Shown one piece after another: positions 1 through 12,673 of a stretch of DNA of 64,000 nucleotides. Made by a program: the position numbers and the translations under genes. Source of the DNA: Nepenthes gracilis (Eukaryota; Streptophyta; Magnoliopsida; Caryophyllales; Nepenthaceae); NCBI GenBank assembly GCA_033239525.1, contig BSYO01000011.1, positions 6,105,973 to 6,169,972 of the forward strand. The letters are read 5' to 3'. Below the pieces are notes generated by a model. It did no database searches, was not told where the DNA came from, and worked only from the letters and a program-made list of their open reading frames with translations. The first letter of the stretch is position 1. Every line of letters starts with the position of its first letter.

Positions 1-1330
1 TTAGCATTCCATACTTTAAAATTTATCATGACTAAATTCTATAAAATGTTATGCATGAAGTTATAGAATGATTAAAGGAAAAAATTTATAATTAAGTTAT
101 GAATTATAATCATTTTCTCTATGAGTAAGAAAATTAAGAATTATGAAGAAAAGTATAGAATTTTTCTAAGAATTGTATTGGACCATGGTTATTATTCAGT
201 AGATAATATATTATGATATGTCTCAATATATTATAATGGTATATCAATGTCTAAACCTATCATCCACAGGTGAAAAGTGGCGTTCGGCCTCATCTTTAGA
301 GTGATATATAGACAGTCCACATACGAGTCATGAATAGTAGCATATAACATTTGATTATATGGAAGCGTATACAACTCTGATTTTGATTGTCTGCTTCTTT
401 TGTCAATAGGGTCTACTAGCTCTTATCCTAAAGAAAAATCAGAATTAAGTATGATTTGATAATTTAAATTGAGAAAGAATATGATAAAAATTTTAAAAAT
501 GTATAAACTAAATTTTCTACAAAATTCTTATGAAAATTCTAGGTCATTGCATTTGATTATGATCTATAATCTTTCGATATATTTTTGATACATATTTATA
601 TATTCATTGTTATATATATGCCTTGGTGAGTTTTTGGATTACTTCTTATTGTTTTTATTAATCCCTCAGATGAGAAGTGCGAGTTCTTACTAGATGAATA
701 GGAATGAAGATCAATGATGTTTGAAGAGTGTAGACCTGAATTTATGCTATATTTATTGTCATTTTATGATTTCTGAACAGTTTTGTGTAGCCTAGAACAA
801 TGTATTATAGGTTCCGGACATCAATTAATGTGTCTAATATTGTATTATGGCTTTTGGATAATTGTCAGTGTATCGTATTGAGTTTCAATCAATTTAATCT
901 ACTGTTTTGATCTTCCGGACAATTTAAAACATATTTAATGATGTGATTAGTTGATATTCAAATTTCGGATAGCAATTATAGAATTCTGGATACCCTTTTT
1001 TTTTGGTGTTATAACTACAATTTGTCGGCATGTGTGTTAGCTGTCCAGTAGTTGCAAGTTATGATTTTATTTTCATAAATTTGTGTACTATAATTATGTT
1101 TAAATAGGTATCATTTTTTACGTAAGGTCCAACATTACGATTGGGTTGGTGTCAAAGTTATATAAGACATGGCATGTTTTGGGTCTTACACATGATACTA
1201 TATTTAATTATTATGGTCAATTGAGATATTAACGTGAAATTCAAATCCAAACGTTAATTAGATGGTTAATTAAATATTTAGTAATAAATAATTTAGAGTA
1301 AATTTCGGGATTGAAATCTAGGACGTAATA
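1..1330 (-). mobile_element. Gypsy (Tekay-like) LTR, 3' part, cut by window start
   Basis: Read on the minus strand, this stretch matches the LTR family seen at 21970-24107 and 52834-57815. Shared landmarks include the block around 1130-1190 (ttacgtaaggtccaacat, then ttttgggtcttaca) and aacctatcatccacaggtg near 254-272. The minus-strand 3' terminus falls near 1330, where gacgtcc-type sequence borders unrelated DNA. The other end is outside the window, so solo LTR and full element cannot be told apart. It contains no coding sequence. Confidence 0.7.
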
Positions 1331-2801
1331 ATTCTAGGGTGGAGTCCACCCAATTTTATTACTCCCGTATACACATTCATCCATAAACTTTAGAAATATT
1401 CTTAATGTAAACCTTCTAATGAGCATAATTATTTTCATCAAAATAGGGAATGACATACATATTAGTGGAATCTAGTATCCATGCCACTAATATCACATTG
1501 AAAGTTTACAAGCTAAACTAATTGTATAAATAATAGATGAAAAAGTTGGATGAAAAACCTTGACAATTGTATCTCAAGAGTGGTTAGATTTTCTTTAGTA
1601 ATCAATGTCTTTTGCTTAAATGATGAGAGATAAAGGTTTACAACTAATTCTCTATATCTTTTTAATAAAAAGAAGGAATGTATTTATATAATAAGTTAAA
1701 AATAGGTCAAAAATCTCATATTTGAAAAGTAACAGTGCCACATTGCTCATATGCTACACATGTGCAAAGGAAATGGTAAGGCAATACACGAGCATCACAT
1801 AGGCACTCATTGAGTACCTAGTGTTCTAAACCAATTACACTAATACGCAGCACAATCTCTTGTTAAAGGTGAGTATTTTGAACAGAATGTACTTATATAC
1901 TGCACAGACATATATCAAGCGCGATTACTCTGGATAAAATTTGCTTATACTCTACATAGGTGCATGTTAGCAATGTGCATTCTAGATAGAATGCACACAT
2001 GCGTTGTATAGATGTGTATCAAATACGATCATTTTTTATAGAATGTACTTATGCACTGTATAGGCATACATCAGGCAATGATATTATGGAAGAATATGCT
2101 TATGTGCTTCATATATTTGATTAGGTGTTGATATTTTGAATAGAATGTATTCATGTGCAAAATAAGGGTGTATTATACATAGGGCATACTGGATGCTAGC
2201 CTTCATTTGAACATCATGTACACTAGTCTTTATTGATATTTAGAAGTCTTTCAGGCCATTTATTTTTTTAATTATAACTTATCCTAATATAATATATTCT
2301 TATCAAGTGTGTACCTTAAAATTAAAGATAAATATATTTTTTACTTAATTTTTTAAAATATTGTTCTGATTTTGTTAATTCAGATGAAGATAAAATTTAA
2401 TTTACAAATTAAAAAAATGTAGTTGTGTTGTATAGTAGTAGTAAATGTCCAATTGCTATTAACATAATTTTAAAATTCTAATACATAATTTTCACTTAAA
2501 AACAATGATCACTAATGGTGTTTTGGAGTATTGTCCATTGATAATGATTTCAAATTTGATAATAAATTATAACCAATAAAAAATTTTCAAAAAATAGTTT
2601 TTTATTTTAAAAATGAATTTTATCTATGCATACAAAAGTAAAGAATTATCTCGGATAATAATCAATTGTGAAAAAAGTGATCTTGGTTTAATTATATGCT
2701 AACATTATTTGAATAAATTATTTTAATTTTTTTTATCAAGTTATATTCATCTGATTTTATTTAATTATCATCTTGTTAATAAAAATACTATTAACACAAC
2801 A
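1331..2801. other. AT-rich intergenic stretch
   Basis: No open frame of note and no recognisable RNA gene. It holds a decayed minisatellite at 1869-2190, listed separately. Otherwise I see only AT-rich sequence between the LTR remnant and the MITE. Confidence 0.6.
1869..2190. repeat. Decayed 51-bp minisatellite, about six units
   Basis: About six imperfect units of 50-55 bp follow one another. Each has a core like atagaatgtacttatgcac followed by a variant of gtataggcatacatcagg. Units start near 1869, 1921, 1972, 2025, 2077 and 2126. The divergence is high, so this is an old array. The wording recalls the U3 region of the local Gypsy LTRs, which also have short gtac- and catc-rich runs, so it could be LTR-derived. 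Confidence 0.6.
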
Positions 2802-2810
2802 CCTTTTCAC

Positions 2811-3089
2811 GGAACGAGGGGGGTTGCAACGCCAACCCCATCCAACATCAACGGGAGCCGTTGGATTGAAATCCGGGGGCTTCCGTTTTTTTTTTTAAAT
2901 TATAAAATTTAAAAATAAAAATATTAAATTTTTTATTTTTATAATAAAAAATAGAAAAAAATATTAAAAAAATTAAAAACTATATATATTTTTTAATATA
3001 AAATGGAAGTCGTCGGATTTTTCAATCCGACGGCTTCCAGGAGCGTCGCAGGTGGCTAATGCTCCGCGCATTGTAGCCACCCTGAGTCC
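2811..3089. mobile_element. Mutator-like MITE with 9-bp target duplication
   Basis: The 9-bp direct repeat CCTTTTCAC lies at 2802-2810 and 3090-3098. Between them the ends form an imperfect terminal inverted repeat: GGAACGAGGGGGGTTGCAAC on the left, and GGACTCAGGGTGGCTACAAT as the reverse complement of the right end. Inside, a GC-rich arm (ccgttggattgaaatccg at 2857-2874) pairs imperfectly with 3009-3038 around a very AT-rich core, so the element can fold back on itself. Nine-base duplications are typical of Mutator-like elements. It has no coding capacity. Confidence 0.75.
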
Positions 3090-3098
3090 CCTTTTCAC

Positions 3099-3595
3099 AA
3101 TTCTCTAATCCAAACACTGAGAGTAATAATTCATTCATTCACTTAATTAATAAATACAAGCTTTGAATTTATATTTTTTTAAAAAAATTATTTTATTAAA
3201 AAAATATAATAAATTAGACAAATGAATTATATGGTCCGGAAACACAAAATAATTTATCCAACACTAGGCAGCGGAACTAAAATATCTTTTTGCTAAATTT
3301 TATAGTAACTCTCGACGTATTTCAAGTCCGCGTTCCGTTGAAACCCTAAACGCTGCTATCTCGCTGCCCAAAATCAAAGTCTCCTCAAATTCATGATACA
3401 CTTTCGAGTCACAGTGCCGCATTAATCAAAATCCTAAATTTCCACATTGTTTTCAATATTCATGTCAAGTGGCGCTCCTCTTTCATTTCCGGCTCCTGCT
3501 CTTGCCCTAATCGATCGCCTTTTGTTTTTGGCTATCCACGCATGTTCTTGAAGTTGTTTGTAGCAATTTTGAAGATCCGCAACGAATAAATTGCT
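3099..3595 (+). promoter_or_regulatory. Promoter and 5' leader region of the EMSY-LIKE gene
   Basis: The 500 bases between the MITE and the start codon include a pyrimidine-rich leader (about 3380-3560) and a telo-box-like AAACCCTAA at 3341-3349. Telo-boxes occur in many plant promoters of genes active in dividing cells. No clear TATA box at a set distance was identified, and the transcription start is not determined. Confidence 0.45.
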
Positions 3596-6500
3596 ATGGA
3601 GTACGAGTTATCTGATAGTAGCGGTGAGATACCAAAATAATAGTTCTTCAAGATTTTTTTTTCGTCATCTTAGCTTTTTTTACGCTCTTCATGTTGTAAA
3701 TTAGGTTATGTTTTCCCCAATTATCTGAACACATTGCTGGTTCTGGCCAGTACGGACATTGTTGGGTTTTTGTTGTTTTCTCAGTTCGTATGCGAACTAA
3801 ATTTTGTATATTAAGTTTGGATTTCGGGGGGACGTTTTGTGAGTTATCTTCTGTCGATTTTTGGTTGTTTGCGAGTCTGTTTTCAAGTGAAGTTTGTCTT
3901 GGCTGCTATTTGCTTGATTAAGCTGACACCAGGCTTACATTGAACCCCTTTTTTTTTTTTTCTGAATTTTGTTTGAGTGCAATATTATCCATCATAGTCG
4001 CTGCTTTTGTTCTGTTTGGCTTAGGGCTCTGGGGTTTCCATCTTCCACATGAAAGAGCTCTTGTTGTTGGGAAGATTATGTATTTAGATATTGTTTCAAG
4101 CACATAAAGAGAATCGAAGACGAATTAGAAAGAAAATCTGCTCGAATGCCAAAAGCGGTCACAATCATAATGAACTTTTGGCATTTTCTTCTTATTCTTC
4201 CTGCCCCTGCCTTTCCATTCTCTAAAAGTAAAACCTGGCTCTTTTTTCTTCTTCACCTTAGGTGATTATCATGGGTGAAAATATTGATATTAGTTGTACA
4301 TATATTGGTATTGAATATGCCAAATAATACTTATCGGTATTTAATATATTAGAAGAAAAAATTTATTTTTAGAATCATAAGCTAACACAAAAATATCGAT
4401 TGATATGCTGTCAATATAGCAACATATCGCGATTTGGCCACAGTACAGGGGACGATATGCTTATCTTTTTCTAAGTTCATGTACTACTGAACTATGTTTT
4501 GGAGTTACACCAGCATCCATAACTATTATATGCTGAACTATGTGTAATGGTTGAACAAGTTCAAATCGTTGACTGATGTATGTGCTTTTACTAGTCAATA
4601 ATTTCAAAATTTAAGAAGAATATTGCATTTGGGTGCTGGGTGTTAATATTACTAGAAAAGAAAGTGTGTGACTAATCATTGAGGACTTCATTTGAGTGCC
4701 TGGTGATTTTCAATGGTAGTTGGACAATTAAAAGTGAAAACAAGGGATTCCATTTAAGTTGGAAACTTGGACATCTATAAGGATATCGGCATTTTTGCTG
4801 AAATGACAAAATCTAACACCATGAGCATGTGGTCTCAACTTCAATGGATGAATACGTTCTTTATTCTGGGGATTCCTTTAATTTTTGCTGCATAACTTTT
4901 CTATGGGAAATAGCTACTGTGATATTTGAACCTTATAAATAAATGGGCTACCTCAAAGGATTTCATGTGGTGGATTTATATTTTTCCTTTAGTTTTGTGC
5001 CATTCAAATTACACAGTAAAGTAATTCCATTATGGTCTAATGAAGGAACTTATTAGTATATAGGAGACTGCTAGGAATGTAAGCGTAACATTTTCTATCC
5101 TCTTTTTGCCTTGTTATATATTTGATTGATTGTTGTCATATCCCTACTGCATGTCCATTGGTACGAAGTTCTCAACTCTTATAGGGCCATATTCTCTGTA
5201 GCATTAGTACTTGTTTATGCATAAGATTTCGGACAACGGATGCTGACTTCACCTCATCTGCATGGTTTAATCCTTCCCTGTGCAGCTCATTCATTGTTGA
5301 TTGATTATGGAGGCATTATGAAGTATGAATAGCATATGTGCAAGTATCTAAGAAGTTTTGGCTCCATATTGAAGCATTTACAATTTAGAAGCATCAATCA
5401 TTCGGATAGCATCATTTCCTGAAGGAATGAATTAAATGAAAAGAAGCTTTTTCATTGAACTTTCTTTCTTTTGACATTCTTATAATTAAGAGGGTGTATC
5501 TATATGATCCTAGAAAGTAATGCAGCTTAACTTGGTTGATTAAATGCCAGGAAAAGTCAAAGCACAAATAGTTTTAGCATTTATAATGTCTTTTTATTTC
5601 TTCGATGCCAACTCCCTTTATGTTTCATATTTCACATAGCTGGTAATCTTCACATAACATTAGTTATTACCACTAGAGACATGAAGAGTGCTAGCATTTT
5701 ATTCTCCCTACTGTAAAATTTCTTGTTTTAAGAAAAGTTGAGTGCGTGGAGATGATGATGTGAGATGGATCCAGAAAAAAGAGATTCTAGTTATAATCCT
5801 GAAATAATTCCTGTATATATTTCTCATATTCTTTGTTTTGTACACAGATTACCATCAGTGACCTTGTACATTCCCCCTGCATTAGTCATGCATTGTGCAT
5901 CTTTCGTTTTGGAAGTTCATGTTCATTTGGCTTCATTGCTGTCTCTTGTTTTGTCTCTTCTGGAGATTTGTTGCCCTTTTCCCCCTTCCTTTATACACAA
6001 TGATGACTTAACTAAAGCTTATATGTATTTAATTGCAGGAACAGATGATGACCTTCCCCCACCCCATCAAAATAGGTTTGCAAGAGGTGGCCGAGTTGCT
6101 GGGAATGGAAGAACTGCCATTGCTGGTTCTACACCATTTCCAAGGATGCATGCTGATATGGAAATCCAGATCCATCTAGTTGAACAAGAAGCATACAGTG
6201 CAGTTCTGCGTGCCTTTAAAGCTCAATCTGATGCTATCACTTGGGTATTGGCTCTCACTCAATTGTGAATATCATGTACCTAAGTACAGTAATTTGCGTT
6301 AGTTTGAGAGCATTTGAATTTAAATTATAGGAGAAGGAAAGTTTAATAACAGAACTCAGGAAAGAGCTCAGAGTATCTGACGAGGAACACAGGGAGCTTC
6401 TTAATAAGGTCAATGCTGATAATATGCTCACAAGAATAAGGTTTGGTAGTAGTTGAGTCTGTTTCACATAGATATGTTTACTATAGATGGTTTTGTAATA

Positions 6501-9500
6501 AATGTATTTCAATGAAACTACCAGGGAATGGAGAAAAGAAAAAGGACTCCAGCCTGGCATGACCAGTGCTTCTCAGCCTGCTCATGACAATGTACCTAGT
6601 CCAACTGTTTCTGCATCACACAAGAAACGGAAGGCATCTCAATCAGTAGCATCTTTATCTGTTGGTGCACCTTCTTCAGCCTTGCATCCATCCATGCAGC
6701 CATCTCCATCAGCCTTGAAACGAGGTCCCCACCCAGGATCAAGAGGCAAGAAGACAAAACCAGTAAGTTGAATTATTGTGATGGGATTTCCTATGACTTG
6801 TGAACACCGACATGTTTGTTGTCTATCATCATGGACACAAAGTGTCTGACATGGCAACTCAAATATGGTTGGACATTGTACACCAGAAATGATGGTTGAC
6901 AATAATATGAATATGTATGGATTATCTAGTACAGAAGTATCATCAGCAGTATGGTACAAATCTTTAGAGGTAAATAAATTCTAGTGGTGGTGTTGGTCAT
7001 TGCCCTAACTAGTGTTTGATATGGGTGGAAATGTGTGTTGTGATGCTTAGTTTGTGGTGGTTTTATTTTGGTCAATGAAGTATCATATGAATTTTGAACT
7101 CATCATAGCTAATGTTGTTTGTTCCCCTTAAATGATGCTAAGTTGGTTCAGTCTTTGTTTGCAATATTATTTGCTTAGTCTAATACACTTTGATTTGTGG
7201 TGCTTCACCTCTTATGAAGTCTCTGCAGTACCCTTCTGGTGGTCTCTCTGGAAGCGCACAGGTTGCAAACCACAGTACATCAAGTGCTTTTGCTGATCCA
7301 TTGATTGGAAGAAAAGTTTGGACAAGATGGCCTGAGGACAACAACTTCTACGAGGCTGTAATAACTGACTATGATCCGACTATGGTACTTTTCGTCTTAT
7401 CTGCATTACTGATCCCCCCCCCAAAAAAAAAAAAGAAAAATAAAACAGGAAAAGGGAAACTACCAAAGTAATTCTGTAAATTTTATAAAAAATTTCAGGG
7501 CCGACATGCTCTTGTCTATGACATTAATACTGCAAAGGAAGCATGGGAATGGGTAAATCTTAAAGAGGTATAGTGCTGTCTATTTTCTGTCTTGATTAAT
7601 TATGCGCTTTTTTTCTTGATACATACTATCTTTTGCATATTTAGTATTATATATTGAGTGAATCTCACAACAGTGGATATCTATTTGGTGGTAGGCCGAT
7701 AAGGCTGTTGGGGACTCTGGAAGTGGGTGGCTTATTGTCATTTATTTTTATAAATTTGTGACCTCTCTGTTAAGTTAATCTAGCGCAAGGCTCCCTTTTT
7801 TTTCTCATCTCTCTAAAGGTTGTTTGAAGCATTAGTTTTCCTGAATGATATTACTTGGGTGATATGATGTGCATCTTAATCTCTTTTCAACCGCCCATAA
7901 GATAACAGAAAATGTGCTTGATTTTGATTGCCACACCTTGAACTTTGTTAATCTTCTTCATGGGGTGTAAATCTGCATGCTTGCAGAAATGGCATCTACA
8001 GCTACTACATCAGAGACAGGACTAAATTGTTTCTAGGCTAAGCCTTTTCGGCCATCCTCTGTACTAATGTTCATAATGATTGTTTGATTAGATTCTCATC
8101 TGAATGTAGTTAGGATCATGCTACTACTATTGATTTTACTAACCTTGTTTTCTCTTGTCTCATCAACATCCATTATGTTACAATTTTCCTCTTTTGGTAT
8201 TTTTTTCAGATTTTTGGCAGGAAGTTTTGTTCTGATGTGTGATCACATTAAAAAGGGATGGATGAAATAAAAAGCAAGGGGAAAAGGGTGAACACTGAAA
8301 ATTGATTTTTTTTTTTTAAATGTTTTGATCAGTTATGGATAGTGCTTCATTAATGGGCTAACAAAGGGGCAACAACCCAAATACAAGTGGCTACTCATTA
8401 AAGGAAGTCAAAGACCATAATGTATAGAGTCCTTGAAATTTAAAGAAAAACCTGGACTTGTCGGATTTGAGTCATTCAACTGAAGTAAAATAAACTGCAG
8501 CTATTCCTGCTAAGGGATCTTGTGTCTGCCTTCCAAATGAACCAGTTAACTTCTTGGCTTATCAGATGCCAATTATTGCACCTCTTCTTCATTTGGGAAA
8601 CCATTCCCATGCTAGAAGAACATCATCAACTAATGCCACTTTAATCCAAGATTCCAGTTATAGCAAAAGGCTGTCTCTAGATCTTGTAAGACTCATTACA
8701 ATCTAGCAAAATTTAAAACTGTTCAACTATGAAAACAATGTGAAATCGCATTTGATGATGACTTAATTGGTGAATGCATTTCCTAATATATCTGGAGTCT
8801 CTTTTACAGAAATTCTTAGGTGCAAGTTTGACTTGATGTAGTTACCGTGTGAATAGTTTGTATGGTTAGTAGAGATAATAGCGGTATACAAACTAGCAAA
8901 TCCAATTGGATGACTTGGTATATCTGTTTACATGGAAAATTAACTTAAAGGTGATTGTTTCACTTGCAAAATGTAAAATCTGAGTGATTTGATCATAGAA
9001 GTTATTGCCAAAATCAAATTTTGGCAGTTTTTGCTTTTCTTCTTATGTGTCTCAAAGTCCTCCAAAAAACAAATTGAATAATTGAAATTTAGGATGAGAG
9101 TTCTGTTTTGAGATGAAACAAATTATTTTCAATTGCTTGCATTTGTAGATCTGGATTCGATTCTTTTTCTATTCTCTCAATTCCTCCTCAGGTAGGTATT
9201 ACCAATCCTTATAAAATGCCGCTATGGGGATCATCTTTCATTTTTCATCTCTCTTTGGAATTCCGTTAACACCTAAGTGAAGGCTTGAGATTTTGACCAG
9301 ATGCTATGCATCTGCAACACAAATCATTTTCCAGCTGCAAGCTATGTAAAAATAGTATCAGCCATGCACCTAGGCCATTCATATGGACTTAAAAGCTGAA
9401 TTCCAGTTCTGCAAACCATCAAGCAGTTCAGAAATAGATGGTCAAGCGATTCACAGCGTGATAAACATAGGATACCAATTTGCTAAATACCCTGCTAATT

Positions 9501-12500
9501 CCTGTACATTGTAGATTAAGTGTGAAATCTTGTAGGCTATTTAGACTTCAAACTGTGCTCCAAATCTTTATTCTTGGGAGTACTTTTTAAACAACTGTTT
9601 GATAGTGGGCAACCTTGCTCATCACGTGTTCAGAACTTGGTCATTACTATTGTTGAAATTTATTCATCACTATCCTCAGTATGCCCATGGATAGTGAAGC
9701 AATTGCTTATGTGCTGTCATATCTGTCTTTATGTGCTGTCAAATCTGTGAAGCAATTGCTTAGTTGTTGATTCTCCCAGTCCCCACTTGCCATATTCTGG
9801 GTGTCCATTTTTTCATGTTTTCAGGATGCAATTTCCAGTTCTTGCATATTAATGATGATCCAATAATAAGCAGCTGCTTCTTGAATGACAAGACATTTTG
9901 TTATGCTCTTGCACATACCGTTATTTTACACCTCTTTCTTTTTTCTTTTCTTCCTTGGTTTTTGTGTACCATCAATGCATGAAACAAAATCCTCTCAAAA
10001 AAGAGAAAAAAGGTGGGAAGGGGGATGAAAAAGCTAATTGTGGTGTATTTAGAGGAGTACGATGAATATGATCATATGCTTGAGGTTTTTGTACTGAATT
10101 GTGAAAGACTTAATTCTGCTGCAGTACACATTATGTTACTATTTACCTCTTCGTATTTCTTTGTCCTTTGGTTTTTCATTTGGCAGATATAGTTGCATTA
10201 GTGCTTGTTGAAGTGATCATTTACCCATTATTGTTGCTGAACTTCTTGCAGCTATTAATTTTTACTTAAGAACCACATTAATGGACATGACCAGATATCA
10301 GAAGTATTTCTCTGTATGGAGAGAAAAAGAAAAGTGGTGGGTTGTAAATACTTCTTGATTGATTGCATAAAACAACACCTCCCCCCCCCCCCATACAAAA
10401 AGAAAAGCAAAAAAAAAATTTCATGGAGGGGAAATCAAAAACGAATATTAACGTATTTAGAGGAGAGCTGCAGATATGATCATATGCCTGAGGTTGTTCT
10501 ACTTGTCTTGCTCAGATGCCAAGTGTGACGTTTTGAATTCCCAAGGGTCTGGGTAGTGTTTGGGAATGAGAAGCTATATCTTCCAGCTGGCAGCCCTCCT
10601 GCTTCTCCTTTCCAGGGATCATCATTTGCTTGTCTAAATTCTTGCACTGCTTGACACTGACAGCTACTAATTTCCCCCCTTTTCCTGGGATTCGTCTCTT
10701 TCCTGTTCAATTTGAAGTTCTTTACACTAACTGATATTGGTAGCTGCTATTTCAATGATGGTGTGTGTAAACCAACCCCTCCCCTTGGAGCCAGCAAAGA
10801 AAAAAAAACAAAAGTGGGGGAGGGGAAATAGAAACAAATTTTATGATGTAGACTTAGAGGAAGCTTTGGATATAATCATATGTTTAAAGTTTTTTGAATG
10901 ATCTTGCCAGCATGCTGAGTATGAGGATTTCAATGTTATGGTATTTTCTAAAGGAATGGGCATCATCTTAGAATGTGCAGATGCATCTTGTGGCTGTCAG
11001 CCCCTTCTGGTTCCCTCTTTCCAGGGGATTGTCTTTTTCCTGCCTGATATTGATTGGTTTCCATAGGGTGCTTGAAACTTCACTAAAAGGTAAGGGTGAG
11101 CCAAGAGACACAACTTCGATCCAAAGAATTTCATCAACAGCATGAAGTGCAAATAAGCTCTCCATGTTGTAAAATGATTACTTATCCAATCACAAAATTC
11201 TTACTACTACTCCCATTGCATAGTTTGGCTACATAGTTTCTCTCTATTCTACTCAATTTAAACTAGAATGCCCCAACAGAATTTCAAGGGGATTAATGTC
11301 ACAAATGATTTAAGAAAAATTTTATGTTGGTTGTCAACTTTAGCTCCCTTCCCCCCTTCAGGTTTGTGACTGACATGAAAAAGATTAACAATAATATCAT
11401 TTGACCAAAATATATCTTAGCCTAACGTGTTTGGGTGGTCTACTCTGTTCTTCATTTTTGTCTCATTGAGCCTATCCCCACAAGAGCCTGAAGCCCATGA
11501 TTGCACCACCTCTTGTACCTATATTCTTGTCCGAGCAGATAGCTTCATGTTCTTGTCTGAGCTGATCTTGCAACTCTGCCATCCCGGGGAAAAAAAACAC
11601 AGTCCTTTTTCTAAATTGCAGTAGGAAGAAGTGGGTTTCCTGGTATGCTTAATGTGCAGCAGTGTATGGTGGGATGATGAGAATTTATGTAGCTGTCTGT
11701 CATTGTTGATGAGAATTTATGTAGCTGTCTGTCATTGTTGGTGCTCTTGATATGTCTGCCCTTTCTTTCTAGTTGCAAATCATCCTGCGAATTTGTGAGT
11801 TCATGTGTGAGGATTGGCTGCATATGACTGAAGCTTACATTTATAAATTTTATAGATATCTCCAGAAGATATAAGATGGGAAGGCGAGGATTCTGGAATC
11901 CCCCATAGGGGTGGTCACTGTGGACCAGGCCGTGGATTTAGAAAGTCTATGTCCCGAGGCGGTGTTGTTTCTGGTGCTGGAAGGGGTCGAGGAACCTCAA
12001 AGGGTCAGCCCAAGAAGGATTCATTTCAGAATGGCATTAAGAGGAAGGCATGGGGAGATATTGAGCTGCTACATACTGATACTCTAATTAAGGAAGTAAG
12101 CTCTTCCCTCCCACATTCCGCTCTTCTGTATTCCTTCCAAGAAGAAGGCACTGTCTGCACTTGCTGGGCTCATCTTAGGTTGCCTCACTTTCGTGAATTT
12201 AACAGGTGGAGAAAATATTCAATGCCAGTCATCCAAACCCCGCAGAAGTTGAGAAGGCTAACAGAGTGTTGAAAGTAATGACAGCAGTATCAACTTTTTT
12301 TTCTTTTTGTTTATTTATTTAGTTTTATTATTATTTTGCAATTGCCTTTTGGTGTAGTGGCATTTTAATCCAATCAACTTTCCTTGCGCAGGAGCATGAA
12401 CTAGCATTGGTCGATGCAATTGCTAGGCTTGAGGATGCCTCTGACGGTGAAAGTGGTAATAACCAACTGTCTTTCTGTTGTATAAATCAATAAGGACTTG

Positions 12501-12629
12501 TTATCCGTCTCATCCTTTTGATTTTCTTTCAAATATTCAGATGTAAATAATGACGGATCTGTAAACTTTCTTTTCTTTTTTTCCCTAGCATATTTGATGA
12601 ACAAAAAAGAGCTAGAAATGGCTATGTGG

Positions 12630-12673
<44 letters not shown>

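Larger units (their letters stand above)
7568..11855 (+). other. Intron 6 of the EMSY-LIKE gene, 4.3 kb
   Basis: The intron separates the two halves of the Agenet domain tail (WVNLKE before, ISPEDIRW after), so it must be spliced out to give the domain. No exon-like open frame with EML similarity lies inside. It carries a three-fold diverged tandem repeat (9979-11060), a 32-bp tandem repeat (11676-11739) and several homopolymer runs, including a poly-C run near 10380. Confidence 0.85.

Noticed and set aside
2811..3089. Hairpin as a microRNA precursor
   Set aside because: The inverted ends and 9-bp duplication identify a MITE; no known microRNA sequence was recognised.
5765..6268. 167-residue open frame
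   Set aside because: It reads through the end of intron 1 into exon 2 of the EMSY-LIKE gene; only 6039-6244 is coding.
7190..7471. 93-residue open frame ending in a Lys-rich tail
   Set aside because: Exon 5 of the EMSY-LIKE gene plus the following intron, whose A-run gives the false Lys tail.
10380..10393. Poly-C run as a regulatory or structural motif
   Set aside because: It is a homopolymer in one unit of the intron 6 repeat and is not conserved in the other units.
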